Shown: positions 1 to 6,215 of the stretch, piece after piece | Layout: each line of letters starts with the position of its first letter | Numbering within the stretch: the stretch's first letter is position 1 | Assembly (NCBI GenBank): GCA_964562925.1 | Contig: CAZLVF010000029.1 | Span: forward strand, 1 to 16,628 | Length of the DNA: 16,628 nt | Source: CAVXDP01 sp964562925 | GTDB taxonomy: Archaea > Thermoproteota > Bathyarchaeia > 40CM-2-53-6 > CAVXDP01 | Direction of reading: 5' to 3' | The notes under the pieces: generated by a model | Told to the model about the DNA's origin: nothing | Seen by the model: the letters and a program-made list of their open reading frames with translations, nothing else | Databases searched by the model: none | Made by a program: the position numbers and the translations under genes

Positions 1-14
1 GATCTGCCGGGATA

Positions 15-40
15 ATGCTTGAGCAGATCATGCATCTCGT
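15..40 (+). other. Predicted tRNA intron 1, acceptor/D-stem junction
   Basis: A full bulge-helix-bulge can be drawn: outer helix 6-8/42-44, 3-base bulge 39-41, central 4-bp helix 9-12/35-38 (one G-T pair), 3-base bulge 13-15 (TAA), and intron helix 16-18/32-34. Cutting after the second base of each bulge removes 26 bases. This leaves two more bases than usual between acceptor and D stem, so the true ends may shift by about two bases. An intron at this place is non-canonical. Confidence 0.6.
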
Positions 41-55
41 GGGCCGAGCGGACTA

Positions 56-78
56 ACCCTGACTTGACAGGGGTCCAG
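56..78 (+). other. Predicted tRNA intron 2, D loop
   Basis: A bulge-helix-bulge core is visible: central helix GGAC (50-53) with GTCC (73-76), exactly 4 bp, flanked by 3-base bulges TAA (54-56) and AGA (77-79), with intron helix CCCT (57-60)/AGGG (69-72). Cutting after the second base of each bulge removes 23 bases and restores an 11-base D loop (GAGCGGACTAA), the size normal for class II serine tRNAs. Confidence 0.7.
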
Positions 79-94
79 AGGCGCAGGCCTTGAG

Positions 95-107
95 CCTGGC
101 GAATGAG
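95..107 (+). other. Predicted tRNA intron 3, canonical position 37/38
   Basis: The anticodon-stem halves 84-88 and 109-113 are separated by 20 bases rather than 7, so 13 bases must be removed. Taking 95-107 gives the loop CTTGAGA. A GAG direct repeat (92-94 and 105-107) means several registers give the same mature sequence. The bulge-helix-bulge here is poorly formed compared with the other two introns. Confidence 0.65.
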
Positions 108-160
108 AGCCTGTGGCCCTAACGGGCCTCGAGGGTTCAAATCCCTCTCCCGGCGCCAAA

Positions 161-170
161 TCATTTTTCC
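161..170 (+). terminator. T-rich stop signal after the tRNA
   Basis: A run of five T (164-168) begins five bases after the CCA end, as usual for archaeal intrinsic termination of small RNA genes. It lies within the 3' flank of the convergent protease gene. Confidence 0.45.
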
Positions 171-177
171 ACGAGTT

Positions 178-1116
178 TTAGTCTACGAATTCACTATAGG
201 CGTCGATTATCGATCTTGTTTCATTCACCTTGACATCATAGCCTTGTTCAGATAAGAACTGTTGCAGGTTTATGTGAGCTTCCTCATACCTGACTATTGT
301 TACTCCTGGTATGGGGCTTTCCTCTTTTGGAATCATAATGGTCAGATTGATCTGGCCCGGAGGAACCAGAAATAGGCTCGCGCCTTTCTTAGCGGCTGCC
401 AGAGCTTTGTATGTTATTCCACCGACCTTTCCAATGGTTCCGTCCGAGTTGACTGTGCCCGTGATGAAGACTGATGGGTTTGTGGTTCTATTCTGGAGGG
501 CTGCGATCATGCAGACTGTGATGGCTGCTCCTGCGCTTGGGCCGTCCACGATTTCAACTTCTGACTCTGCTCTTACTGTGAGGATGGTATCCGTCTTCTC
601 AAATGATACTCCAGTCAGGGCCTGGACTACCGCAACGGCTGTTTGGCCGCTGGCTTGGAGGTCGATCCCGATCTTCGGTTGGGTGTTTATTAGAAGCCTT
701 CCTTCGCCGCGTCTGATCTCAACCTCAACGGTTATTACTACTCCTTCATATGAGATTTCAAACGGCGTTGTCTGAATCTCTCTCACCGCTACAATGTTTA
801 TGGAGGATCTTCCAACCAGACCGGAGGTAGATGGCTCGTAGCCCGTCGAATTCCAGTACTTCTCGCCCCAAGACTTGTAGTACTGTAGCTGATACTGAGC
901 CAGCTCGTACCGCTGCTGTAGCGAATATAGCTCCTTGCTCAGTTCGCCTGTTCTACTATCGAGTTCTGAGAGTCTATCTGCTAAGGTCGAGTTCTGATTC
1001 ACAAGGTAGACAGCCGAAACGGTGAGGATGAGGTTGAGCGTTAGGCTTGCCACGAGTATGGTATGTCTCTTCTTGACCCGACTATCGTCAGTCACTTTCA
1101 ATACTTTAATCTCCAC
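178..1116 (-). CDS. Membrane-anchored Lon-type (S16) serine protease, no ATPase domain
   Basis: The 312-residue protein has a short charged N-terminus, one hydrophobic segment (about 20-40, signal anchor), a heptad-like coiled-coil stretch (about 43-82), then a C-terminal Lon proteolytic domain (about 105-295). The catalytic Ser-Lys dyad is visible: Ser194 in DGPSAGAA and Lys237 in GGITYKALAAAKKGA. Their 43-residue separation is that of Lon. The AAA+ module of Lon and LonB is absent, so it is an ATP-independent S16 relative, predicted to face the cell exterior or periplasm-like space. The start is GTG (1114-1116); no strong ribosome-binding site is seen, and a leaderless message is possible because an AT-rich TATA-like stretch lies about 30 bases upstream. 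It is transcribed away from the zinc-protein gene and convergently with the tRNA. Substrate unknown. Confidence 0.88.
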   Translation of the reverse strand: MEIKVLKVTDDSRVKKRHTILVASLTLNLILTVSAVYLVNQNSTLADRLSELDSRTGELSKELYSLQQRYELAQYQLQYYKSWGEKYWNSTGYEPSTSGLVGRSSINIVAVREIQTTPFEISYEGVVITVEVEIRRGEGRLLINTQPKIGIDLQASGQTAVAVVQALTGVSFEKTDTILTVRAESEVEIVDGPSAGAAITVCMIAALQNRTTNPSVFITGTVNSDGTIGKVGGITYKALAAAKKGASLFLVPPGQINLTIMIPKEESPIPGVTIVRYEEAHINLQQFLSEQGYDVKVNETRSIIDAYSEFVD

Positions 1117-1217
1117 CGAGGCGGTTCCTTGTAGGTGAAGTCTGAAATAAGTACTTCCAGATCCGCGGCGAGGCTAGCTGATATACAAGGCTCATGACCA
1201 TGCTCCCTTGAAATGAA

Positions 1218-1227
1218 GTATATAAGT
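1218..1227 (+). promoter_or_regulatory. TATA box for the zinc protein/AmrS genes
   Basis: GTATATAAG lies about 43-51 bases before the ATG at 1270 and predicts a transcript start near 1247-1252 with a leader of about 20 bases. It is the clearest TATA element in the divergent gap 1117-1269. Confidence 0.6.
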
Positions 1228-1269
1228 AGGAGCTGTGAAAGTTTGCTTAGCTAGGAAGGCGAAGAGATC

Positions 1270-1641
1270 ATGGTAAAGAAATGCGTCACGTGTGGTTACA
1301 ATAATAGAGACGATGCTAGGTTCTGTTCGAGCTGTGGTGCGCTGCTGATGATGGCGCCGCCGATCAAGCCTATTCCATTTCCAACTCCAGCTCCTATTCG
1401 TCCGGTCAGACAACCGGGCATGTGCTTCTATCATCCGAACCTGCCAGCGGTCTTTGTCTGTGGCAGATGTGGACGACCGATATGCAGGGACTGCTCGAGG
1501 CCTATGGTGGGTATAGTATTCTGTCCGGAATGTTTCCACAGGGCTGCGCCGCCGATGGTTCCAGTTCCCTTAGCTGGGACACTGGTTCCGCCGACTATGG
1601 CATACTATGCCTGTCCGCGATGCGGAACCCAATTGTGGTAA
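1270..1641 (+). CDS. Small cysteine-rich protein: zinc ribbon plus B-box-like module
   Basis: This 123-residue protein has three cysteine regions. Residues 5-22 form a classical zinc ribbon (Cys5, 8, 19, 22). After a proline-rich linker (about 29-48), residues 52-88 hold Cys52, His55, Cys64, 67, 72, 75, 85 and 88, a two-zinc B-box-like layout. A second Pro-rich linker leads to a half ribbon (Cys115, Cys118) at the extreme C-terminus, five residues before the end. There is no membrane segment. It starts at ATG 1270 behind a clear TATA box and lies 49 bases upstream of amrS on the same strand, so co-transcription is likely. The same B-box-like module recurs in the DUF131 protein at 6216-6644. 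The function is not recognised; a scaffold or nucleic-acid/protein adaptor role would be a guess. Confidence 0.75.
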   Translation: MVKKCVTCGYNNRDDARFCSSCGALLMMAPPIKPIPFPTPAPIRPVRQPGMCFYHPNLPAVFVCGRCGRPICRDCSRPMVGIVFCPECFHRAAPPMVPVPLAGTLVPPTMAYYACPRCGTQLW

Positions 1642-1690
1642 CCCTAGAGCCAACGTGTTCTCTCCTACCCTTGTTCTCGGAGCGTCGTGA

Positions 1691-2713
1691 ATGAAGGAGG
1701 CTATGCTCTACGAGAGGCTAGCAGACCGAAGGATAAGATGTAGCCTCTGTTCTAGACGATGTGTGATACCCGATAGCACAGTTGGGTTCTGTAAGGTTCG
1801 AAGAAATATCGAAGGCACATTAGAGTCGCTTGTGTATGCGAGAGCATGCGCTGCCAACGTCGACCCGATAGAGAAGAAGCCGCTCTGGCATTTCTATCCA
1901 GGCTCTCTGGTTATGTCTATCGCTACGGTCGGCTGTAACTTCAGATGCAAGTTCTGCCAGAACTGGGAGATAAGCCAAGAAGAGGAGGTTTCCGAGGAGA
2001 GCCTTCCACCAGAGCAGGTTGTACGACTCGCAAAACAACACAGCTGCTCGGGCATATCGTATACGTACACTGAGCCCACGATCTTCTTCGAGTACGCCTA
2101 CGATACAGCTAAGCTCGCACATCAGGAGGGACTCTTCAACACTTTTGTAACGAACGGCTACATGACTCCTGAGGCGGTGACAGCTATCGCACCGTTTCTC
2201 GACGCGGCCACGGTGGACTTCAAGGGTGCAGGCGATACCGACTTCTACAGAGAGTTCTCGTCAGTTCCTACCGTAAAACCGGTCTATGAGTGTCTCTTAG
2301 AGATGAAGAGGCATAACATACACGTTGAGATAACAAATCTTGTAGTTCCGAAGGTCGGAGACTCGATAGAAAGAATACGAGAACTGTCTCATTGGATAAG
2401 AACGAACCTAGGAGAGGACACGCCATTTCACGTTCTCGCATTTCGACCCGAATACAAAGTCACAGACATTCTTCCCACGTCGGTAAAGACAATCGAACAG
2501 ACATGTCAATCTGCACGTGAGGAAGGATTGCATTACGTCTACGCAGGTAACGTTCCAGGCCACAAGTATGAGAACACGTACTGTCCAAGATGTGGGCTTC
2601 TGCTCGTCCAACGTCTAGGTTTCAGCATCCTGAGCTGGAACCTGACGAGAGAAAAGGAATGTATGAAGTGTGGGCTGAATATTCCGATGAGGGGGAGTTA
2701 CAGGCTACGCTGA
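1691..2713 (+). CDS. amrS: AmmeMemoRadiSam system radical SAM enzyme AmrS
   Basis: The 340-residue protein matches the AmrS family, formerly annotated as pyruvate formate-lyase activating enzyme-like. An N-terminal cysteine cluster (Cys17, 20, 24, 34) precedes the radical SAM signature CxxxCxxC at Cys82, Cys86, Cys89 (GCNFRCKFCQNW), which binds a [4Fe-4S] cluster and S-adenosylmethionine. The C-terminus carries two further CxxC pairs (in YCPRCG and ECMKCG), probably zinc or an auxiliary cluster. AmrS co-occurs with AMMECR1 and MEMO in a system of unsettled function. MEMO is encoded 7.4 kb downstream at 10074; AMMECR1 is not in the window. The start at 1691 gives the usual MKEAMxYE N-terminus. 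A GGAGG just before the next ATG (1703) is only two bases away, too close to favour that start. Confidence 0.9.
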   Translation: MKEAMLYERLADRRIRCSLCSRRCVIPDSTVGFCKVRRNIEGTLESLVYARACAANVDPIEKKPLWHFYPGSLVMSIATVGCNFRCKFCQNWEISQEEEVSEESLPPEQVVRLAKQHSCSGISYTYTEPTIFFEYAYDTAKLAHQEGLFNTFVTNGYMTPEAVTAIAPFLDAATVDFKGAGDTDFYREFSSVPTVKPVYECLLEMKRHNIHVEITNLVVPKVGDSIERIRELSHWIRTNLGEDTPFHVLAFRPEYKVTDILPTSVKTIEQTCQSAREEGLHYVYAGNVPGHKYENTYCPRCGLLLVQRLGFSILSWNLTREKECMKCGLNIPMRGSYRLR

Positions 2714-2750
2714 TTGAGTCAGCAGACAAAACAACTAACCGTCTAATCAG

Positions 2751-3179
2751 CTATTGGATCTCTATTCTGTGGCGTTGAGTTTTCTTGGGCATCTCTATTT
2801 CCAAGACTCCGGACCTGAATCGGGCTCTAGAGCCTTCGGGTATGATCTTGCTTGGCAGGTCTATGGCTGTTCGGTAGCAAGTGAACTCGCAGTCTCTTTG
2901 CACTGTGCCCCAACGGTCGTATCTGACGCATCTATCCATCGTCGCATTCAGCTCGAGACGATCCTCAGCGATGTTCAATTGAACATTCTCCTTCTTGACG
3001 TAGGGGAGATCGACTGAAACGATTACCTTGTCCTCTGTTTCTCGGACTAGAGCGAGAGGGCGCAGCTCATGTCGAGATATGTCCCACATGGGTTCCTCCC
3101 AGATTTTCTCCTCTATCTCCTCGAACCTCCATCCGACGGAGAAAAGCTCATCGAAAGGTCTTCTTCTACGCCTTATCAT
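2751..3179 (-). CDS. hsp20: Small heat-shock protein Hsp20 (alpha-crystallin family)
   Basis: The 142-residue chaperone has a basic, Arg-rich N-terminus, a variable N-terminal arm, and an alpha-crystallin domain from about residue 38 to the end, with the family motif SGVLEIEMPKK near residues 122-132. It would hold unfolding proteins in oligomers without ATP. The start ATG at 3179 follows a GAGGGAT ribosome-binding site about four bases upstream. It begins 12 bases after the stop of the PAC2 gene, so the two form one operon. It ends 37 bases from the convergent amrS stop. Confidence 0.92.
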   Translation of the reverse strand: MIRRRRRPFDELFSVGWRFEEIEEKIWEEPMWDISRHELRPLALVRETEDKVIVSVDLPYVKKENVQLNIAEDRLELNATMDRCVRYDRWGTVQRDCEFTCYRTAIDLPSKIIPEGSRARFRSGVLEIEMPKKTQRHRIEIQ

Positions 3180-3191
3180 ACTAATCCCTCG

Positions 3192-3941
3192 CTAGACGTA
3201 CATCGCCGGCAACTCTTGCTCCTGTGCCTTCTCCATTCCACGCATCGACCTAGATGTTCTCTGCATCAACTCTCTCATTTTTAGGCGGATCTCTTCAGCC
3301 TGTTCTAGCAACCCTTTAACATCAACGTTTATGTCAAGCAACTTGTTGAGTGCATTAATAATCGACGCTGCGGCTCCGGGATCTGGATACTGCAGGTGCG
3401 ATTGAGCCATCAAGATAACGCTTGGTACATTCGCTTTCAAAGCCTCTTTCATCACTGCTGCGTGGGCGCCAACCATGAAGCCCTCCTCGAGAAGTTTAAC
3501 GCCTGATTGTGTAAGAAGATCTCTTGTCGCGGATGAAGCTCCAACACCATAAACGGCTGGGGTCTCGATTTCAAGTCTATTCTGAACCGCTACCCCACTC
3601 AGAGTGACAAGAAGTTGGCTCTTTTTCATCTTGGTCCAATCAACTATCTTTCTAGACAAACCTGACATAACCGCTGGTTGGATTGGAATCTCTGACGTCA
3701 CAGCGACCAGTCTATCCTTCCTGTACACTCGTACGGGCGCCTTCGGATCACCCTGATGAACAACGATTACCGGCGGGAGCAGGTCGGACTCAATGTAGCC
3801 GATTTCTCCTAGCCCGAGCGTATTAATGACATGATTTACAGCTATCAGGCCCACGAGCCCTACATCGGGAAAACCAACTATACAGTGATCAATCTTCTCA
3901 ATCGATGATGTCTCTACCAATCTTACCTCTTCAGCTTCCAT
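3192..3941 (-). CDS. PAC2-family proteasome assembly chaperone homologue
   Basis: The 249-residue protein belongs to the PAC2 family (archaeal PbaA/PbaB and eukaryotic Pba1/Pba2). Visible landmarks are the N-terminal FPDVGLVGLIAVNHVI segment (about 24-39), the mid-protein PAVYGVGASS region (about 128-137), and a C-terminal helical, charged tail (about 200-240). The last three residues are MYV, which fits the hydrophobic-Tyr-X (HbYX) rule by which proteasome activators and assembly chaperones dock into 20S alpha-ring pockets. The ATG at 3941 is preceded by GGTG about nine bases upstream. It is first in an operon with hsp20, which fits a protein-quality-control role. Family assignment is firm; proteasome docking is inferred from the tail. 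Confidence 0.85.
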   Translation of the reverse strand: MEAEEVRLVETSSIEKIDHCIVGFPDVGLVGLIAVNHVINTLGLGEIGYIESDLLPPVIVVHQGDPKAPVRVYRKDRLVAVTSEIPIQPAVMSGLSRKIVDWTKMKKSQLLVTLSGVAVQNRLEIETPAVYGVGASSATRDLLTQSGVKLLEEGFMVGAHAAVMKEALKANVPSVILMAQSHLQYPDPGAAASIINALNKLLDINVDVKGLLEQAEEIRLKMRELMQRTSRSMRGMEKAQEQELPAMYV

Positions 3942-3993
3942 GACTTGAACACCGCCATGAGCTACTCGAACATATCAGATATCTTTTCCTCAT

Positions 3994-4004
3994 CTTTTTA
4001 TAGA
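3994..4004 (+). promoter_or_regulatory. TATA box for the disulfide oxidoreductase gene
   Basis: TTTTTATAGA lies about 60-70 bases upstream of ATG 4064 in the 122-base divergent gap shared with the PAC2 operon. It predicts a start near 4025-4030 and a leader of about 35 bases. Confidence 0.45.
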
Positions 4005-4063
4005 GAAAGAGTGAGATCGGAAGAGATATCTGTTTCGTTCTCGGTAAATTTGAACGAAAAGTT

Positions 4064-4738
4064 ATGGGAGTCATACCTGAGGAGCATAAAGGGCATCTTA
4101 AAGAGTTCTTCGAGAAGAACATGAGGTACGATGTCAACCTTCTACTTTTCACTCAAGAGACGGAGTGCAGCCTATGCAGAAACGCGAGAGAACTTCTTGA
4201 AGAACTCTCTTTGCTGTCACCTAAAATTAGGCTTGAAGTGTATGATTTCTTGAAGGACGATACGAAGGCCAAGGAATATGAGGTTGACAAGGTCCCTGGC
4301 ATCGTTCTGTCCGGAACCAAAGCTTACGGAATAAGGTTCTATGGTCTGCCGTCCGGTTATGAATTCAACCCCTTCACCGGGGCTATAGTCAATGTTTCGA
4401 AGGCTTCAAGTAACCTTTCAGAAAGGTCGAGGACAAGGTTGAGATCGATCCCAAAACCTGTTCACCTGAAAATATTCGTGACGCCAACATGTCCATACTG
4501 CGCGATGGTCGCCGAGTTGGCCTACCAGTTCGCGATAGAGAATACTATGATAAGGCTCGAGATAGTGGAGATCACAGAGTTTCCGCAGCTTGCGCAGAAG
4601 TACAATGTCATGAGCGTGCCAAAGGTATCCATAGACGAGAAATCTGAATTTGTAGGTGCAATTCCAGAAGATGTCTTCGTCGAGTTCCTAATGACGTCGA
4701 TCGGGATGCCATCGAAGTCGCCTCTCATGTACTTGTGA
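4064..4738 (+). CDS. Protein disulfide oxidoreductase with two thioredoxin folds (PDO)
   Basis: The 224-residue protein consists of two tandem thioredoxin-like domains. The N-terminal one (about 1-115) has the motif CSLC (Cys35, Cys38) and a cis-Pro loop KVPG (Pro78). The C-terminal one (about 130-220) has CPYC (Cys143, Cys146) and SVPK. This is the layout of archaeal PDO, which catalyses thiol-disulfide exchange in the cytoplasm. The C-terminal CPYC is the motif usually linked to the redox activity; the N-terminal CSLC is less typical. The N-terminal sequence MGVIPEEHKGHLKEFFEK resembles PDO N-termini and supports this ATG, although no strong ribosome-binding site precedes it. It stands alone between the divergent PAC2 operon and the ribosomal block. 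Confidence 0.88.
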   Translation: MGVIPEEHKGHLKEFFEKNMRYDVNLLLFTQETECSLCRNARELLEELSLLSPKIRLEVYDFLKDDTKAKEYEVDKVPGIVLSGTKAYGIRFYGLPSGYEFNPFTGAIVNVSKASSNLSERSRTRLRSIPKPVHLKIFVTPTCPYCAMVAELAYQFAIENTMIRLEIVEITEFPQLAQKYNVMSVPKVSIDEKSEFVGAIPEDVFVEFLMTSIGMPSKSPLMYL

Positions 4739-5046
4739 ATCTACGCAACTCTAAGATAGACGGTCCATCTCCAATCTTGCACAGTCGAGAAATCAGGCCT
4801 TGCCCAAATGATTGAGCCATCTCGCTCAGGTAAAGGTAAAAGCGGGCTTCCAGTGTTCACGCTCTTGGGTGTACCCCCCTCCCCCTACCCTCCTCGACAA
4901 TAGAAGATCTCTGTACTCCAGATTCGATCATAAGAAGGTAACAGGCGAAGGCCATTACGAACAGCTTGAGCAAACAGAAGGGTCTCACTAAACCCTTAAA
5001 TAACGTGCGTCTTCCTCCGTAGTCAGTACCTTTACGGTGCTGCCTC
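4739..5046. other. 308-base gap before rps13
   Basis: No convincing gene is seen. The stretch holds a pyrimidine tract (4873-4895, two runs of six and five C), a TATA-like TTAAATAA (4996-5003), and a short stem in the rps13 leader (5017-5021 with 5033-5037). No tRNA or C/D-box signature was found. Confidence 0.5.
4994..5003 (+). promoter_or_regulatory. TATA box for rps13-rps4
   Basis: CCTTAAATAA lies about 45-53 bases before the rps13 ATG at 5047 and predicts transcription from about 5022-5028. Confidence 0.5.
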
Positions 5047-5541
5047 ATGTCAAGAGAGTTCAGGCACATAGTTAGAATATCAGGAACTGACGTGGACGGT
5101 TCGAAGAAGCTGGTCCACGGTATCACCAAGATTAGAGGACTCGGAGTAAGTTTGGCTAGCGCCATAGTGAGGGCTGTAGATCTCAGACCCGAGATGAGAA
5201 TAGGAAACCTGTCAGAGTCGGATGTCCAAAAGCTTGAAGACGCCATGGCTGATCCCACAAAGTATGGCGTCCCTTCCAGACTTGTCAATCGTAGAAAAGA
5301 CCTCTCATCTGGCCGAGACCTTCATCTGATCGGTCCAGACCTGACGCTGGCTATGAAAGCTGACATAGACTTCATGAAAGACTTAAGGTCGTGGCGCGGG
5401 ATCAGGCATTCGCTAGGGCTGAAGGTAAGAGGCCAAAGAACAAGAACCACCGGCAGGAAAGGAAAAGCGGTCGGAGTCAAGAAGAAGTTGGCCATAGCTG
5501 CTGCTAGAGCCGCAGCTATGGGCGAGAGAGAGAAGAAGTAA
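5047..5541 (+). CDS. rps13: Ribosomal protein uS13
   Basis: The 164-residue protein is archaeal uS13, a head protein of the small subunit that contacts the P-site tRNA and the intersubunit bridge. It starts EFRHIVRISGTDVDGSKK, has the helix-two-turn-helix body, and a basic C-terminal tail with LRSWRGIRHSLGLKVRGQRT, where RGxRHxxGLxVRGQRT is the family signature. The length is typical of archaea, longer than the bacterial form of about 120. ATG 5047 has a GGTG ribosome-binding site (5036-5039) seven bases upstream. The C-terminal end is unusually Ala/Lys rich. It heads a two-gene unit with rps4, 14 bases apart. Confidence 0.97.
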   Translation: MSREFRHIVRISGTDVDGSKKLVHGITKIRGLGVSLASAIVRAVDLRPEMRIGNLSESDVQKLEDAMADPTKYGVPSRLVNRRKDLSSGRDLHLIGPDLTLAMKADIDFMKDLRSWRGIRHSLGLKVRGQRTRTTGRKGKAVGVKKKLAIAAARAAAMGEREKK

Positions 5542-5546
5542 GGAGA
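5540..5546 (+). promoter_or_regulatory. Ribosome-binding site of rps4
   Basis: AAGGAGA overlaps the rps13 stop codon and lies nine bases before ATG 5556, which fixes that start. Confidence 0.7.
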
Positions 5547-5555
5547 TAACGCCTC

Positions 5556-6137
5556 ATGGGAGACCCGAGGAAGCAGAGGAAGAAGTACGAGACTCCACGT
5601 CATCCCTGGAGGAGAGACCAGATAGATATCGAGCTGTCGCTTGTCGGCGAGTACGGGCTTAGAAACAAACGTGAACTCTGGCGGTATAGAACCATGCTCT
5701 CAGAGGTCAGAGGCATAGCAAGATCCTTGCTAGCCAAGAGCCTGGAAGAGAGAGCCAAGCCTCAAAGCGAATACCTCTCAAAGCTTAGCAGGCTCGGTCT
5801 ACTACCGGAGGAGACGGACATAGACCAAGTGTTAGATCTCGACATCAAGGATCTTCTTGAGAGAAGACTTCAGACGATAGTCTTCAGAACAGGTTTGGCC
5901 AAGTCTATCCACCAAGCCCGTCAACTCGTGTCTCACGGTCACATAATCATTGGAGATAGAAGAGCAACCGTTCCGAGCTATCTCGTCTCAAGACTTGAGG
6001 AGCCAACTATAAAATATGCTCCTGAAAGCCCGCTTAACACTCCAGGCCACCCCGCGGTAAAGGCCGCAGAGCCGACCTCACGCGGTACAGGCAAACCTGC
6101 AGTCAGCGAGGAAACGGCTGAAGAAGAGGAACTGTAA
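5556..6137 (+). CDS. rps4: Ribosomal protein uS4
   Basis: The 193-residue protein is archaeal uS4, a primary 16S rRNA-binding protein of the small-subunit body. It begins MGDPRKQRKKYETPRHPW, the archaeal/eukaryotic uS9e-like N-terminus. The S4 RNA-binding domain spans about 103-160 (RRLQTIVFRTGLAKS ... QARQLVSHGHI). The C-terminal 30 residues are an acidic, low-complexity tail ending EEEEL. The next gene in many archaea would be rps11, but here the strand switches and two DUF131 genes follow, so this transcript probably ends after rps4. Confidence 0.97.
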   Translation: MGDPRKQRKKYETPRHPWRRDQIDIELSLVGEYGLRNKRELWRYRTMLSEVRGIARSLLAKSLEERAKPQSEYLSKLSRLGLLPEETDIDQVLDLDIKDLLERRLQTIVFRTGLAKSIHQARQLVSHGHIIIGDRRATVPSYLVSRLEEPTIKYAPESPLNTPGHPAVKAAEPTSRGTGKPAVSEETAEEEEL

Positions 6138-6215
6138 CCTCACCGCTCAAGTTGTAAGCGACCAGCGCGAACACGAAATATCTGAGTGGGCAACCATACG
6201 ACGATACGATCAACT

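Larger units (their letters stand above)
6..158 (+). tRNA. tRNA-Ser(UGA) with three predicted introns, CCA encoded
   Basis: The acceptor stem pairs GCCGGGA (6-12) perfectly with TCCCGGC (148-154), followed by discriminator G155 and genomic CCA 156-158. The T arm is GAGGG-TTCAAAT-CCCTC (131-147). A long variable arm, GGCCC/GGGCC around a TAAC loop (about 115-128), makes it class II (Ser or Leu). The anticodon stem is CAGGC (84-88) with GCCTG (109-113); position 33 is T90 and the anticodon is TGA (91-93). G73 fits archaeal tRNA-Ser, whereas Leu has A73. The D stem is GCC (43-45) with GGC (80-82). The 153-base gene is far too long for one tRNA. Removing the three predicted introns (15-40, 56-78, 95-107) leaves about 91 bases with CCA. 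Isotype and class are firm; exact intron ends, especially of the first, are inferred. Confidence 0.9.

Noticed and set aside
311..775. 154-codon frame on the plus strand across the S16 protease gene
   Set aside because: It is the opposite-strand shadow of a gene with an intact catalytic dyad; its protein resembles nothing.
4873..4895. G-quadruplex on the minus strand
   Set aside because: Only three G runs of three or more, so the usual four-run pattern is not met; kept only as a skewed tract.
4857..5288. 143-codon frame on the minus strand over the rps13 start
   Set aside because: Overlaps the well-supported rps13 gene and its promoter; no conserved motif.
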